Shown piece by piece: positions 1-5,491 of a DNA stretch of 6,009 nucleotides. The notes beneath the pieces are model-generated. The model was not told the origin of the DNA. It ran no database searches and saw nothing but the letters and a program-made list of their open reading frames with translations. The translations under genes and the position numbers were made by a program. The stretch spans positions 1 to 6,009 of the forward strand of contig JAPJOW010000249.1 in assembly GCA_030826005.1 (NCBI GenBank). The letters run 5' to 3'. This DNA comes from Aliterella sp. RAGGC_92. GTDB lineage: Bacteria > Cyanobacteriota > Cyanobacteriia > Cyanobacteriales > Chroococcidiopsidaceae. Every line of letters begins with the position of its first letter. Position 1 is the stretch's first letter.

Positions 1-19
1 AATCTATACCTTTTGATAG

Positions 20-56
20 TTACTTTAAAAAAGCAATTTATTTTGAACTAAAGTAA
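20..56 (+). terminator. Weak AT-rich inverted repeat followed by T-run
   Basis: TTACTTTA (20-27) is matched perfectly by TAAAGTAA (49-56). The intervening A-rich and T-rich runs could extend the pairing. A T-rich tract (TTTGTATTTTTT, about 57-68) follows. This is the geometry of an intrinsic terminator for a plus-strand gene ending left of the window, but the stem has almost no G-C pairs, so it may be chance in AT-rich DNA. Confidence 0.2.
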
Positions 57-465
57 TTTGTATTTTTTATTACACAAGTTGTTGTTAAGATCGAGATATC
101 AAGGATTTAACGCTTGCGTGGATAAAAGTTTGCCTTTTTCTGCCCAAGATGTATTTTTTATTACTTTTTTGCTTAGAATATTGAAAGTTTTCGCTTAGAG
201 CTATATTTACTTTTAGGGAGTTGCGCCAGTAGATTAAAAACAGTTCGGCTTATCGACTTTGAATAGATTTAATCGAAAACAAATCGAATATTAGTTTACA
301 AAAAAATACTCGTTTTAAATAAACTATTAGTAGCAAACTATACTTTGTATTTAGGTTTTATCAACAGTGCTAGTTCAAATCAAAAAAACTAGAGAGGCTT
401 GCAAAAACTGCGATCGCACCTTTATCAACTTTGCTAATCAATCGTTCAATCTATCGGCAGACTTA

Positions 466-502
466 TTGACAAGTTTTTTGGGAAATCGTTAAAAACTATA
501 CT
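466..502 (+). promoter_or_regulatory. Possible promoter elements of the kinase operon
   Basis: A perfect -35 hexamer TTGACA lies at 466-471 and a good -10 hexamer TATACT at 497-502, but the spacer is 25 bp, too long for one ordinary sigma-70 promoter. TTGACA could instead pair with the poor -10 TTAAAA at 489-494 (17 bp). TATACT could act with a T-rich -35 (474-479, 17 bp) or with an activator. Either option leaves a leader of about 170 nt before the GTG at 681. Confidence 0.3.
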
Positions 503-663
503 GTTTTGAGTAATCTACAATGATTTTAAGTTGTACATATCTTAGACACATCTCACACCAAGCGTGAGTTCGAGAAACATAAAGCTTTGTTAAGCTACTT
601 AAAGAGTTGGGTAAAACAAGTCGAGGAAAAACAAAAGTATAGCTCGTCCGTTGAAGTAGTAAT

Positions 664-669
664 AAGGAG
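664..669 (+). promoter_or_regulatory. Ribosome binding site that fixes the kinase start
   Basis: AAGGAG ends 11 nt before the GTG at 681. An in-frame TAA at 663-665 leaves no alternative upstream start, so the GTG is the first possible initiator in this frame. Confidence 0.7.
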
Positions 670-680
670 TAAATAGAACT

Positions 681-2651
681 GTGAGCAACAACTACATATC
701 AGTTCGCTCTAACTCAACAAAGCTTTTAAGCCAACCAAAAATAACGTCATCGCAATTTACAAAAGCACTTGTAGACAAAGCACCAGATGCTATTTTTTGC
801 GTGGGAGCAGAAGGAGAAATTCTTTATGTAAACAAGACAATTTGCAACTTAACCGAGTATTCGCACGACGAATTGCTGTCAAGAACCTTAGCGGATATAG
901 AGCCAGAACTTGCGATCGCTAAGTGGTCAAAATATTGGCAAATCTTACAGCAAAAAGGTAGCCTAAATTTAACTACTCGGTATCAGACAAAAAGCGGTCA
1001 AATGATTCCTGTAGAAGCGGTCATTAACTATGCAGAAGCAGAAAATGAGGGATTTTGCTGTATATTTGCTAAAAGACAGCCCAAAACAGGTTTAGCTTCG
1101 ACAGTACAAGAATGTACGACAAAGCTACTAGAAACAAATCAGTATCTACTCCAAGAAGTTTCGCAACTGAAACAAACAGAAAATCAACTCGAAACTTCCC
1201 TAGCATTGCTGCAATCTACCTTAGAATCAACAGCAAACGGAATTGTTGCCCTAAGTTTTACTGGGGAAATTCTTAGCTACAATCAAAAATTCGTCGAAAT
1301 GTGGCAAGTTCCCCAAGGGGTAATTCTTTCCAAAAAATGCCCCCGCAGCCAAAAGTTTTTTGAAAACCAAGTCAAAGATCCCGAAGCATTCCGCAAATCA
1401 ATATGGGAAGCCCCAGTTCAATCAGAAGACGAAAGCTACGACATCATAGAATTAATTGATGGGAGGACTTTTGCTCACCACTCCAAGGCACAACTGTTAG
1501 ATGGAAAAATTATTGGCAGAGTCTGGAGTATTTGGGATATTAGCGAATTTAAACTAACCAAAGAAGTATTAAAATACAATCAAATAGAACTCAGTACCTT
1601 AGCTGAGAAAACCGAAGCAATTATTTTTATAATTCAAGATTCTCATCTGCGTTACGCAAATTCGGCAATGACAGCGCTCGCCGGATATACGCAAGCAGAA
1701 CTACTAAGCCTTGAATTTAATTTATCGCAACTAATTAGCGAAAAAACGTCTAAAGCCCAGTCGAAGGACAACCCTCAATACCAAGAAATAAAACTGATAA
1801 CTAAAAGTGGCGACTGGCGCTATTTAGCTTGCTCGGTGGGGATACTTGAATTTGGTGGTTCGCCTGCGGAGCTTGTCACTGCAATCGATATTACAGAACA
1901 TAAAAATGCTGAAGCAGAAGTACGCCAAGCCTTAGAGCAAGCAAAACAACTAAGCGAACTAAAAGAGCGCTTTGTCTCGATGTTATGCCATCAGTTTCGC
2001 ACTCCCCTAAATATTGTTTCCTTCTCCGCAGACTTACTCAAACGTCACGTCCACAAATGGACAGAAGACAAACAATTGCCTTATCTAGGACACATTCAAG
2101 TAGCTGTAGAGCAAATTGGCTTATTACTAGATGAAATCCTAAACTTTGGCAAGCTAGAAGCAGCAAAGCTAAACTTTGAGCCTAAAGAACTCGATATTGA
2201 GGGATTTTGCCGCGATTTGGTCGTACAAATGCAGTTAGCAAGTAGCAATCAAAAACAGATTGCTTTTATAAATAATTGCGATCGCCTAGTTTACTTAGAC
2301 AAAAAGTTGCTAGAGCCAATTATTACGAACTTACTCTCGAACGCAATTAAGTATTCGCCCAAAGCCAGCACTGTCAAATTTGAAATTGCTGGCGTGGGAG
2401 AAACAGTCGAGTTTCAAGTTACCGATTGCGGAATTGGCATTCCAGAGCGCGATCGCCCTAAACTATTCGAGCCATTTCATCGCGCCAGCAATGTAGGGGA
2501 TTTGCCCGGTACGGGGCTGGGACTTGCAATGGTGAAAATGCTTGTAGAAGTGCATGGCGGGCATATCTCAGTAATTAGCGAAGTTGGAAAGGGCAGCACA
2601 TTTACCGTTGTATTGCCTGCAAAGAAAACATCAAACACACTAAGTAATTAA
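681..2651 (+). CDS. Soluble three-PAS sensor histidine kinase
   Basis: A 656-residue kinase that should autophosphorylate on His and pass the phosphate to the regulator encoded 2 nt downstream. Domains in order: PAS1 about 26-130; a coiled-coil linker about 140-178; PAS2 about 178-290, of a type common in cyanobacteria (GRVWSIWDIS); PAS3 about 303-408; HisKA about 425-495 with phospho-acceptor H437 in CHQFRTPL; HATPase_c about 540-647 with N-box N550/N554, G1 box D582-x-G-x-G and G2 box GTGLGLA (610-616). No transmembrane segment or signal peptide is seen, so it should be cytosolic and sense an internal cue through its PAS domains; no ligand can be inferred. The usual Glu after the H-box His is Gln (Q438). 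The start is GTG, supported by AAGGAG and an in-frame stop just upstream. All core kinase motifs are intact. Confidence 0.93.
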   Translation: MSNNYISVRSNSTKLLSQPKITSSQFTKALVDKAPDAIFCVGAEGEILYVNKTICNLTEYSHDELLSRTLADIEPELAIAKWSKYWQILQQKGSLNLTTRYQTKSGQMIPVEAVINYAEAENEGFCCIFAKRQPKTGLASTVQECTTKLLETNQYLLQEVSQLKQTENQLETSLALLQSTLESTANGIVALSFTGEILSYNQKFVEMWQVPQGVILSKKCPRSQKFFENQVKDPEAFRKSIWEAPVQSEDESYDIIELIDGRTFAHHSKAQLLDGKIIGRVWSIWDISEFKLTKEVLKYNQIELSTLAEKTEAIIFIIQDSHLRYANSAMTALAGYTQAELLSLEFNLSQLISEKTSKAQSKDNPQYQEIKLITKSGDWRYLACSVGILEFGGSPAELVTAIDITEHKNAEAEVRQALEQAKQLSELKERFVSMLCHQFRTPLNIVSFSADLLKRHVHKWTEDKQLPYLGHIQVAVEQIGLLLDEILNFGKLEAAKLNFEPKELDIEGFCRDLVVQMQLASSNQKQIAFINNCDRLVYLDKKLLEPIITNLLSNAIKYSPKASTVKFEIAGVGETVEFQVTDCGIGIPERDRPKLFEPFHRASNVGDLPGTGLGLAMVKMLVEVHGGHISVISEVGKGSTFTVVLPAKKTSNTLSN

Positions 2652-2653
2652 CA

Positions 2654-3472
2654 ATGACTCAACAATCACCAGCAAAAATTTTAATAATTGAAGATGATGC
2701 ACGCACCCGCAACATCTTTATGGACTGCTTAGACGCGGAAGGTTTTTCTACCTATGGTGCAGAAGATGGCTTAGATGGAATCGCCAAAGTGCAAAAGCAT
2801 TTACCCGATTTAGTAATTTGCGACGTTACCATGCCCAAATTAGATGGTTACGGAGTGCTGGCAAATCTACGTCAAAACCCACTTACAGCAATTACTTCGT
2901 TTATTTTTTTAACGGCAAGTGTCAGCAAAACGGAATTACGCAAAGGCATGGAATTAGGCGCTGACGATTATCTCATGAAGCCAACGACGGTCGAAGAATT
3001 ATTAAAAGCGATCGCCGTGCGGTTAGAAAAGCGGGCAAGTCTGCGTTCTTGGTATGCGAATAAGTCTGCGTCAGTAACCGAAAAGACAAAAGACGCGATC
3101 GCTAATAAATCAATTTTTCCCGTTGCGCCTGAATTACAAGAAGTATTCAAATTTATCGAAGCCAACTACCATCAACCGATTACTTTATGCGATGTTGCTC
3201 AAGCAGTTGGTTATTCGCCAGCGTACCTAACCAACCGAGTAGGTAGTCAGACAGGATATACCGTAAATCGCTGGATTGTCGAGCGACGCATGGTAGCCGC
3301 GCGCTTTTTACTGCAAAGTACCGATCAATCGGTAGAACAAATTGCTAACGCCTTGGGTTATCAAAATACTTGTCATTTTTCCCGTCAATTTCGCCAGCAT
3401 CACGGCGCACCACCCCAAGCATGGCGCAAAGTCCAACAAAATCTGCCCGCACCAGCAATGAGCCTTGCCTGA
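2654..3472 (+). CDS. Response regulator with AraC-type DNA-binding domain
   Basis: A 272-residue REC-AraC regulator, the likely partner of the upstream kinase. The receiver domain (about 7-126) has the acidic pocket E13/D14/D15, phospho-acceptor D57 in ICDVTMP, T87 in FLTAS and K109-P110. A linker of about 35 residues leads to an AraC/XylS domain (about 163-260) with two helix-turn-helix units: about 176-196 (ITLCDVAQAVGYSPAYL) and about 226-250 (SVEQIANALGYQ then FSRQFRQHHG), the second carrying the family signature. Phosphorylation at D57 presumably controls DNA binding; the target is unknown. The gene begins 2 nt after the kinase stop and lacks a clear Shine-Dalgarno sequence, which suggests translational coupling. 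The same REC-AraC architecture is known in cyanobacteria, for example UirR of Synechocystis, but orthology cannot be claimed here. Confidence 0.93.
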   Translation: MTQQSPAKILIIEDDARTRNIFMDCLDAEGFSTYGAEDGLDGIAKVQKHLPDLVICDVTMPKLDGYGVLANLRQNPLTAITSFIFLTASVSKTELRKGMELGADDYLMKPTTVEELLKAIAVRLEKRASLRSWYANKSASVTEKTKDAIANKSIFPVAPELQEVFKFIEANYHQPITLCDVAQAVGYSPAYLTNRVGSQTGYTVNRWIVERRMVAARFLLQSTDQSVEQIANALGYQNTCHFSRQFRQHHGAPPQAWRKVQQNLPAPAMSLA

Positions 3473-3481
3473 ATAGTTGGG

Positions 3482-3506
3482 TAAGTAGCGGTTTAACCGC
3501 TACTTA
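3482..3506. terminator. Perfect hairpin at the 3' end of the two-component operon
   Basis: TAAGTAGCGG (3482-3491) pairs perfectly with CCGCTACTTA (3497-3506) across a TTTAA loop. As DNA it is a 25-nt palindrome about one central T. It starts 9 nt after the regulator stop and lies between convergent genes, so it may end or stabilise transcripts from both sides. There is no T-run on either strand, so a classical Rho-independent terminator is not proven. It could also be one copy of a dispersed hairpin family. Confidence 0.45.
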
Positions 3507-3511
3507 TGCTT

Positions 3512-3602
3512 GGCATTGCTGAATTTAGATACGATTGCAGCAACCTATGCGTCCCCTTATCTCCTTATCTCCTTGTCTTTCATCCTTTACTCAATCAACG
3601 CC
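3512..3602 (-). mobile_element. MITE-like element, older copy (91 bp)
   Basis: Read on the minus strand this stretch begins GGCGTTG and ends CAATGCC and is clearly homologous to the element at 4723-4827. Shared blocks in the same order are a 14-nt block TAAAGGATGAAAGA, an 11-nt block GGTTGCTGCAA, and a terminal 25-nt block with only two differences. Its ends form an imperfect inverted repeat (6/7 at the outermost bases). The flanking octamers TTATGCTT (3504-3511) and TTACACTC (3603-3610) match at 5 of 8 positions, and all three differences are transitions, as expected of a decayed target-site duplication. The right flank ends inside the BON stop codon. It has no coding capacity, so any movement would need a transposase supplied in trans. 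Confidence 0.7.
3555..3578 (-). repeat. Three tandem octamers inside the older MITE copy
   Basis: The plus strand reads CCTTATCT, CCTTATCT, CCTTGTCT, three direct copies of an 8-bp unit with one change in the last. The sister element has a related GACAAGG repeat at 4751-4765 with different spacing, so this inner part varies in length between copies. It resembles the short tandem repeats common between cyanobacterial genes. Confidence 0.7.
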
Positions 3603-3609
3603 TTACACT

Positions 3610-3960
3610 CTAGCTAATTTCTACTTGGTCGGTATTTACTTCCGTTGCGCCATTAACTCGTTGCGCGACAGAAACCATTTTATTGAGGACTTGTTGATTG
3701 GGAGCTTTGCCTTTCAATACTACAACGCTACCAGTTTGAGCTACATAGATAGTATCGATATCATCTAAATCTGGTTCTTCATCAAATTCTAGCGCTACTC
3801 TTTTAGCCAATCCGCTTTGGTCGTATTCGCCGCTAAGTCCCATGCGTTCGGGAGGAATCGACTCGGTAGCTGCCGCTTGAGGAGCAGCTTGCTGTTGGGG
3901 AGTGTAGGACGGAGCATTTTGAGGTTTTTCCATCCCAAACAGGCGTTTTAACCAACCCAT
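3610..3960 (-). CDS. Small BON-domain protein
   Basis: A 116-residue protein. Residues 1-10 (MGWLKRLFGM) form a short basic amphipathic stretch, residues 14-36 a Pro/Gln/Ala-rich flexible linker, and residues about 48-116 a BON fold with its typical I-x-V-x-x-x-G-x-V-x-L-x-G-x-A pattern (from about 69) and closing V-N-G-A-T-E-V-N-T-D. BON domains are thought to bind phospholipids or mediate protein contacts; its specific job is unknown. There is no signal peptide. I chose the ATG at 3958-3960 because the protein-like sequence begins there and AGAG-rich bases precede it; the frame stays open upstream to 4077, but that part does not resemble the family. It is convergent with the regulator gene and divergent from ilvN. 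A mobile repeat abuts its stop codon. Confidence 0.82.
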   Translation of the reverse strand: MGWLKRLFGMEKPQNAPSYTPQQQAAPQAAATESIPPERMGLSGEYDQSGLAKRVALEFDEEPDLDDIDTIYVAQTGSVVVLKGKAPNQQVLNKMVSVAQRVNGATEVNTDQVEIS

Positions 3961-4022
3961 AGTTATTTTTCTCTTTTTATACAGATACAACTTTAAATAA
4001 TCATAAATTGTTCTCCACGTAC

Positions 4023-4172
4023 ATCCATACCAAGAGAGAAGCTTTAATTTGCCATATTCAACAACAAGAGGACGCAATCGAGCTAGAATAAAGTGCTAAA
4101 ACGGTGCTGCGAGAAATAGAAGCTAATCGCTTTGCTGGCGGTACGCGATCGCATAACATCAAGCCAAAATAG
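4023..4172 (+). pseudogene. Possible relic of a small gene before ilvN
   Basis: In a single frame the DNA reads a protein-like string rich in Gln, Glu and Arg (about 4029-4088), then one in-frame TAA (4089-4091), then SAKTVLREIEANRF and a basic tail ending in NIKPK before TAG (4170-4172). Together they look like a helical small protein broken by one stop. An ATC at 4023-4025 sits where a start might have been. The second half could also be a 22-codon GTG-started peptide (4104-4172) ending 2 nt before ilvN. I recognise no family, and the stretch is short enough to be chance. Confidence 0.22.
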
Positions 4173-4174
4173 CC

Positions 4175-4693
4175 GTGAAACATACATTATCAGTTCTAGT
4201 AGAAGATGAAGCTGGGGTTCTTTCCCGGATTGCTGGTTTATTTGCCCGGCGCGGCTTCAATATTGAAAGTTTAGCCGTAGGAGCAGCCGAACAAGGGGGG
4301 ATATCGCGAATTACAATGGTTGTACCGGGGGACGAACAAATTATCGAGCAGTTGACAAAGCAACTATACAAGCTCGTAAACGTGCTAAAAGTCCAAGATA
4401 TTACCGAAATTCCTTGTGTAGAACGAGAATTGATGCTAATAAAGGTGAATGCAAGTAGCGCCAATCGTTCGGAAATTGTCGGCTTGGCGCAAATATTTCG
4501 GGCGCGAGTAGTAGACGTAGCTGAAGATTCGCTGACTTTGGAAGTAGTAGGCGATCCCGGAAAGATGGTAGCGATCGTGCAGGTATTAGAAAAGTTTGGT
4601 TTAAGAGAAATCGCCCGGACTGGCAAAATTGCCCTGACCCGCGAATCAGGAGTAAATACAGAGTTGCTGAAGTCTTTGCAAGCGAAAGTTTAG
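4175..4693 (+). CDS. ilvN: Acetolactate synthase small (regulatory) subunit
   Basis: This 172-residue regulatory subunit (ilvN, called ilvH for the E. coli isozyme III) activates the catalytic subunit IlvB and confers valine feedback inhibition at the first shared step of valine, leucine and isoleucine synthesis. An ACT domain covers about 2-76, with the signature LSVLVEDEAGVLSRIAGLF then GFNIESL. G14 and N29 match valine-site residues of E. coli IlvH, while position 11 is Asp where E. coli has Asn. The C-terminal domain spans about 82-160 (VERELMLIK, then REIARTGKIALTR). It is full length and closely resembles bacterial homologues. The GTG start is chosen because homologues begin at MKHTLSVL. 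No Shine-Dalgarno sequence is visible, and a HIP1 site lies at 4145-4152. The catalytic subunit is not in the window. Confidence 0.96.
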   Translation: MKHTLSVLVEDEAGVLSRIAGLFARRGFNIESLAVGAAEQGGISRITMVVPGDEQIIEQLTKQLYKLVNVLKVQDITEIPCVERELMLIKVNASSANRSEIVGLAQIFRARVVDVAEDSLTLEVVGDPGKMVAIVQVLEKFGLREIARTGKIALTRESGVNTELLKSLQAKV

Positions 4694-4714
4694 CAGATCG
4701 AGAGAATGCGTGTA

Positions 4715-4722
4715 AATAATCT
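4715..4722. repeat. Target-site duplication, left copy
   Basis: AATAATCT directly abuts the GGC end of the element at 4723 and is repeated exactly at 4828-4835. Neighbouring bases outside differ (A before the left copy, C before the right one), so the duplication is exactly 8 bp. Confidence 0.8.
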
Positions 4723-4827
4723 GGCGTTGCTTAATTAAAGGATGAAAGAGGACAAGGGGACAAGGTGGTAAAGAGGAGTTTCTGGGGTTGCTGCAAAGGG
4801 AAGATCGTATCTATATTTAGCAATGCC
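4723..4827 (+). mobile_element. MITE-like element with perfect 8-bp target duplication (105 bp)
   Basis: The left end GGCGTTGCTTAAT (4723-4735) and right end ATTTAGCAATGCC (4815-4827) are inverted repeats of each other at 11 of 13 positions. The element is flanked by an exact direct repeat AATAATCT (4715-4722 and 4828-4835), the classic mark of transposition. Inside are a tandem GACAAGG pair (4751-4757 and 4758-4764, as GACAAGG then GACAAGG) and no open reading frame of note. An 8-bp duplication and GGC...GCC ends with a TTGC core recall IS6-family elements (IS26 ends GGCACTGTTGCAAA, 9 of 13 matching the older copy's end), so an IS6-like transposase in trans is a reasonable guess. It starts 29 nt after the ilvN stop. 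Confidence 0.8.
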
Positions 4828-4835
4828 AATAATCT
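4828..4835. repeat. Target-site duplication, right copy
   Basis: Exact second copy of AATAATCT, directly following the GCC end of the element at 4827. Confidence 0.8.
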
Positions 4836-4910
4836 TTTTCTACGCTGTTCGCGGTGGCTATATCCGGCAAATAGTTTTAATTTGAGAGTATGGCGGTCAG
4901 CTAAAATTAC

Positions 4911-4916
4911 TATACT
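4911..4916 (+). promoter_or_regulatory. Possible -10 box of the exbD promoter
   Basis: TATACT lies 27 nt before the exbD start. No good -35 sits at the usual distance: TTGAGA at 4882-4887 is 23 bp away. It shares the decamer ACTATACTGT with the region upstream of the kinase (495-504). It lies outside the mobile element, which ends 76 nt before exbD's likely leader begins. Confidence 0.35.
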
Positions 4917-4930
4917 GTCGCAATTAGGAA

Positions 4931-4936
4931 AGAGGA
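4931..4936 (+). promoter_or_regulatory. Ribosome binding site of exbD
   Basis: AGAGGA ends 7 nt before the ATG at 4944, a normal spacing that supports this start. Confidence 0.6.
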
Positions 4937-4943
4937 AATAAAT

Positions 4944-5345
4944 ATGCGTTTGCCCGATGAGCCAGAAATTCCAGCACAAATAAATATCGTACCGATGATC
5001 GATGTTATTTTTGCAATTTTGACGTTTTTTATTATGTCAACGCTATTTTTAACTCGCTCGGAGGGATTGTTAGTAAATTTACCCCAAGCATCTAGTGCAA
5101 AAATTCAACCTTCAACACCTATTACAGTTACTATTGACGAGCAAGGAACTATAGCTCTCAACCGCAAAACCGTCAAAATTGAAGCATTAAGTACCCAAGT
5201 GCAGCAATTAATTAAATCCGATCGAGAAACTTTAGTGATTGTTAATGCCGATGCAGCCGTCAATCACGGTCAAGTTGTGAAAGTGATGGATCGAGTTAGA
5301 CAAATTCCCGGCGCAAAACTTGCGATCGCAACTCAAAGACCCTAA
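4944..5345 (+). CDS. exbD: ExbD/TolR-family biopolymer transport protein
   Basis: A 133-residue inner-membrane protein of the ExbB-ExbD / TolQ-TolR type, which uses proton flow to energise TonB-like uptake or envelope functions. It has a short cytoplasmic N-terminus (EIPAQINIVP), one membrane helix at about 18-37 (IDVIFAILTFFIMSTLFL), and a periplasmic domain at about 45-133. D20 is the conserved membrane Asp required for proton coupling in E. coli ExbD (D25). The length is normal for the family and nothing is truncated. ExbD works as a dimer inside an ExbB pentamer, and exbB usually lies directly upstream; here ilvN and a mobile element do instead, so the partner must be encoded elsewhere. 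A well-spaced AGAGGA supports the start. Confidence 0.92.
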   Translation: MRLPDEPEIPAQINIVPMIDVIFAILTFFIMSTLFLTRSEGLLVNLPQASSAKIQPSTPITVTIDEQGTIALNRKTVKIEALSTQVQQLIKSDRETLVIVNADAAVNHGQVVKVMDRVRQIPGAKLAIATQRP

Positions 5346-5360
5346 AACGCTGCAACGGCA

Positions 5361-5377
5361 CTAATTGCCACAATTAG
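5361..5377 (+). terminator. Short hairpin after exbD
   Basis: CTAATTG (5361-5367) and CAATTAG (5371-5377) pair perfectly across a CCA loop, 15 nt after the exbD stop, followed by the mildly T-rich GGTTAATTT. The stem is short and A/T-rich, so it would be a weak terminator at best. Confidence 0.3.
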
Positions 5378-5491
5378 AGGTTAATTTGGGCGATCGCTAA
5401 TAAATAACTAAATAAAGCTTGCCATAAACATTTTTGAGGTGGTAACGTCTAAGGCTATCTAAACATTCTACGTTAAATAAACTTGAGTAGT

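Larger units (their letters stand above)
1..680. other. AT-rich non-coding region upstream of the kinase operon
   Basis: No convincing gene is visible on either strand in these 680 bases: stops are frequent in every frame and nothing protein-like can be read. The stretch holds one HIP1 octamer (410-417), a weak terminator-like inverted repeat near the left edge (20-56), two TATACT boxes (339-344 and 497-502) that could be -10 elements, and the ribosome binding site of the kinase. It probably combines the 3' flank of an off-window gene with a long 5' regulatory region for the operon that starts at 681. Length and AT content are unlike the tight spacing inside the operon. Confidence 0.6.

Noticed and set aside
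370..392. CTAGTT / AACTAG inverted hexamers
   Set aside because: Too short and AT-rich to stand out from background.
552..568. CTCAC / GTGAG mini-hairpin in the kinase leader, checked against known cyanobacterial small RNAs
   Set aside because: The stem is only 5 bp and the diagnostic Yfr1 core ACTCCTCACAC is absent.
2968..3165. Minus-strand open frame of 65 codons
   Set aside because: It lies wholly inside the response regulator gene, has no recognisable motif and reads as a shadow.
3555..3578. Tandem octamers considered as a CRISPR array
   Set aside because: The units are 8 bp and contiguous without spacers, and they lie inside a mobile repeat.
3535..3768. Plus-strand open frame of 77 codons
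   Set aside because: It crosses the mobile repeat and the antisense of the BON gene; its composition is not protein-like.
3961..4077. 39-residue N-terminal extension of the BON protein in an open frame
   Set aside because: The extension is rich in Tyr, Trp and Leu, unlike the family, and the MGWLKRLFG start with AGAG-rich bases before it is the natural beginning.
4159..4626. Minus-strand open frame of 155 codons opposite ilvN
   Set aside because: It is the antisense shadow of a strongly supported gene; its Ser/Thr/Arg-rich low-complexity translation matches nothing.
3512..4827. A composite transposon carrying BON and ilvN between the two elements
   Set aside because: The copies have different, independent flanking octamers and different ages, and the cargo is ordinary housekeeping genes, so separate insertions fit better.
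4731..4979. Minus-strand open frame of 82 codons between ilvN and exbD
   Set aside because: It is made partly of the mobile element and overlaps the exbD start and its ribosome binding site. No motif is recognised.
5443..5475. TAACGT and ACGTTA inverted hexamers upstream of the FAD gene
   Set aside because: They are only six bases each with a 21-nt gap in AT-rich DNA, within chance expectation.
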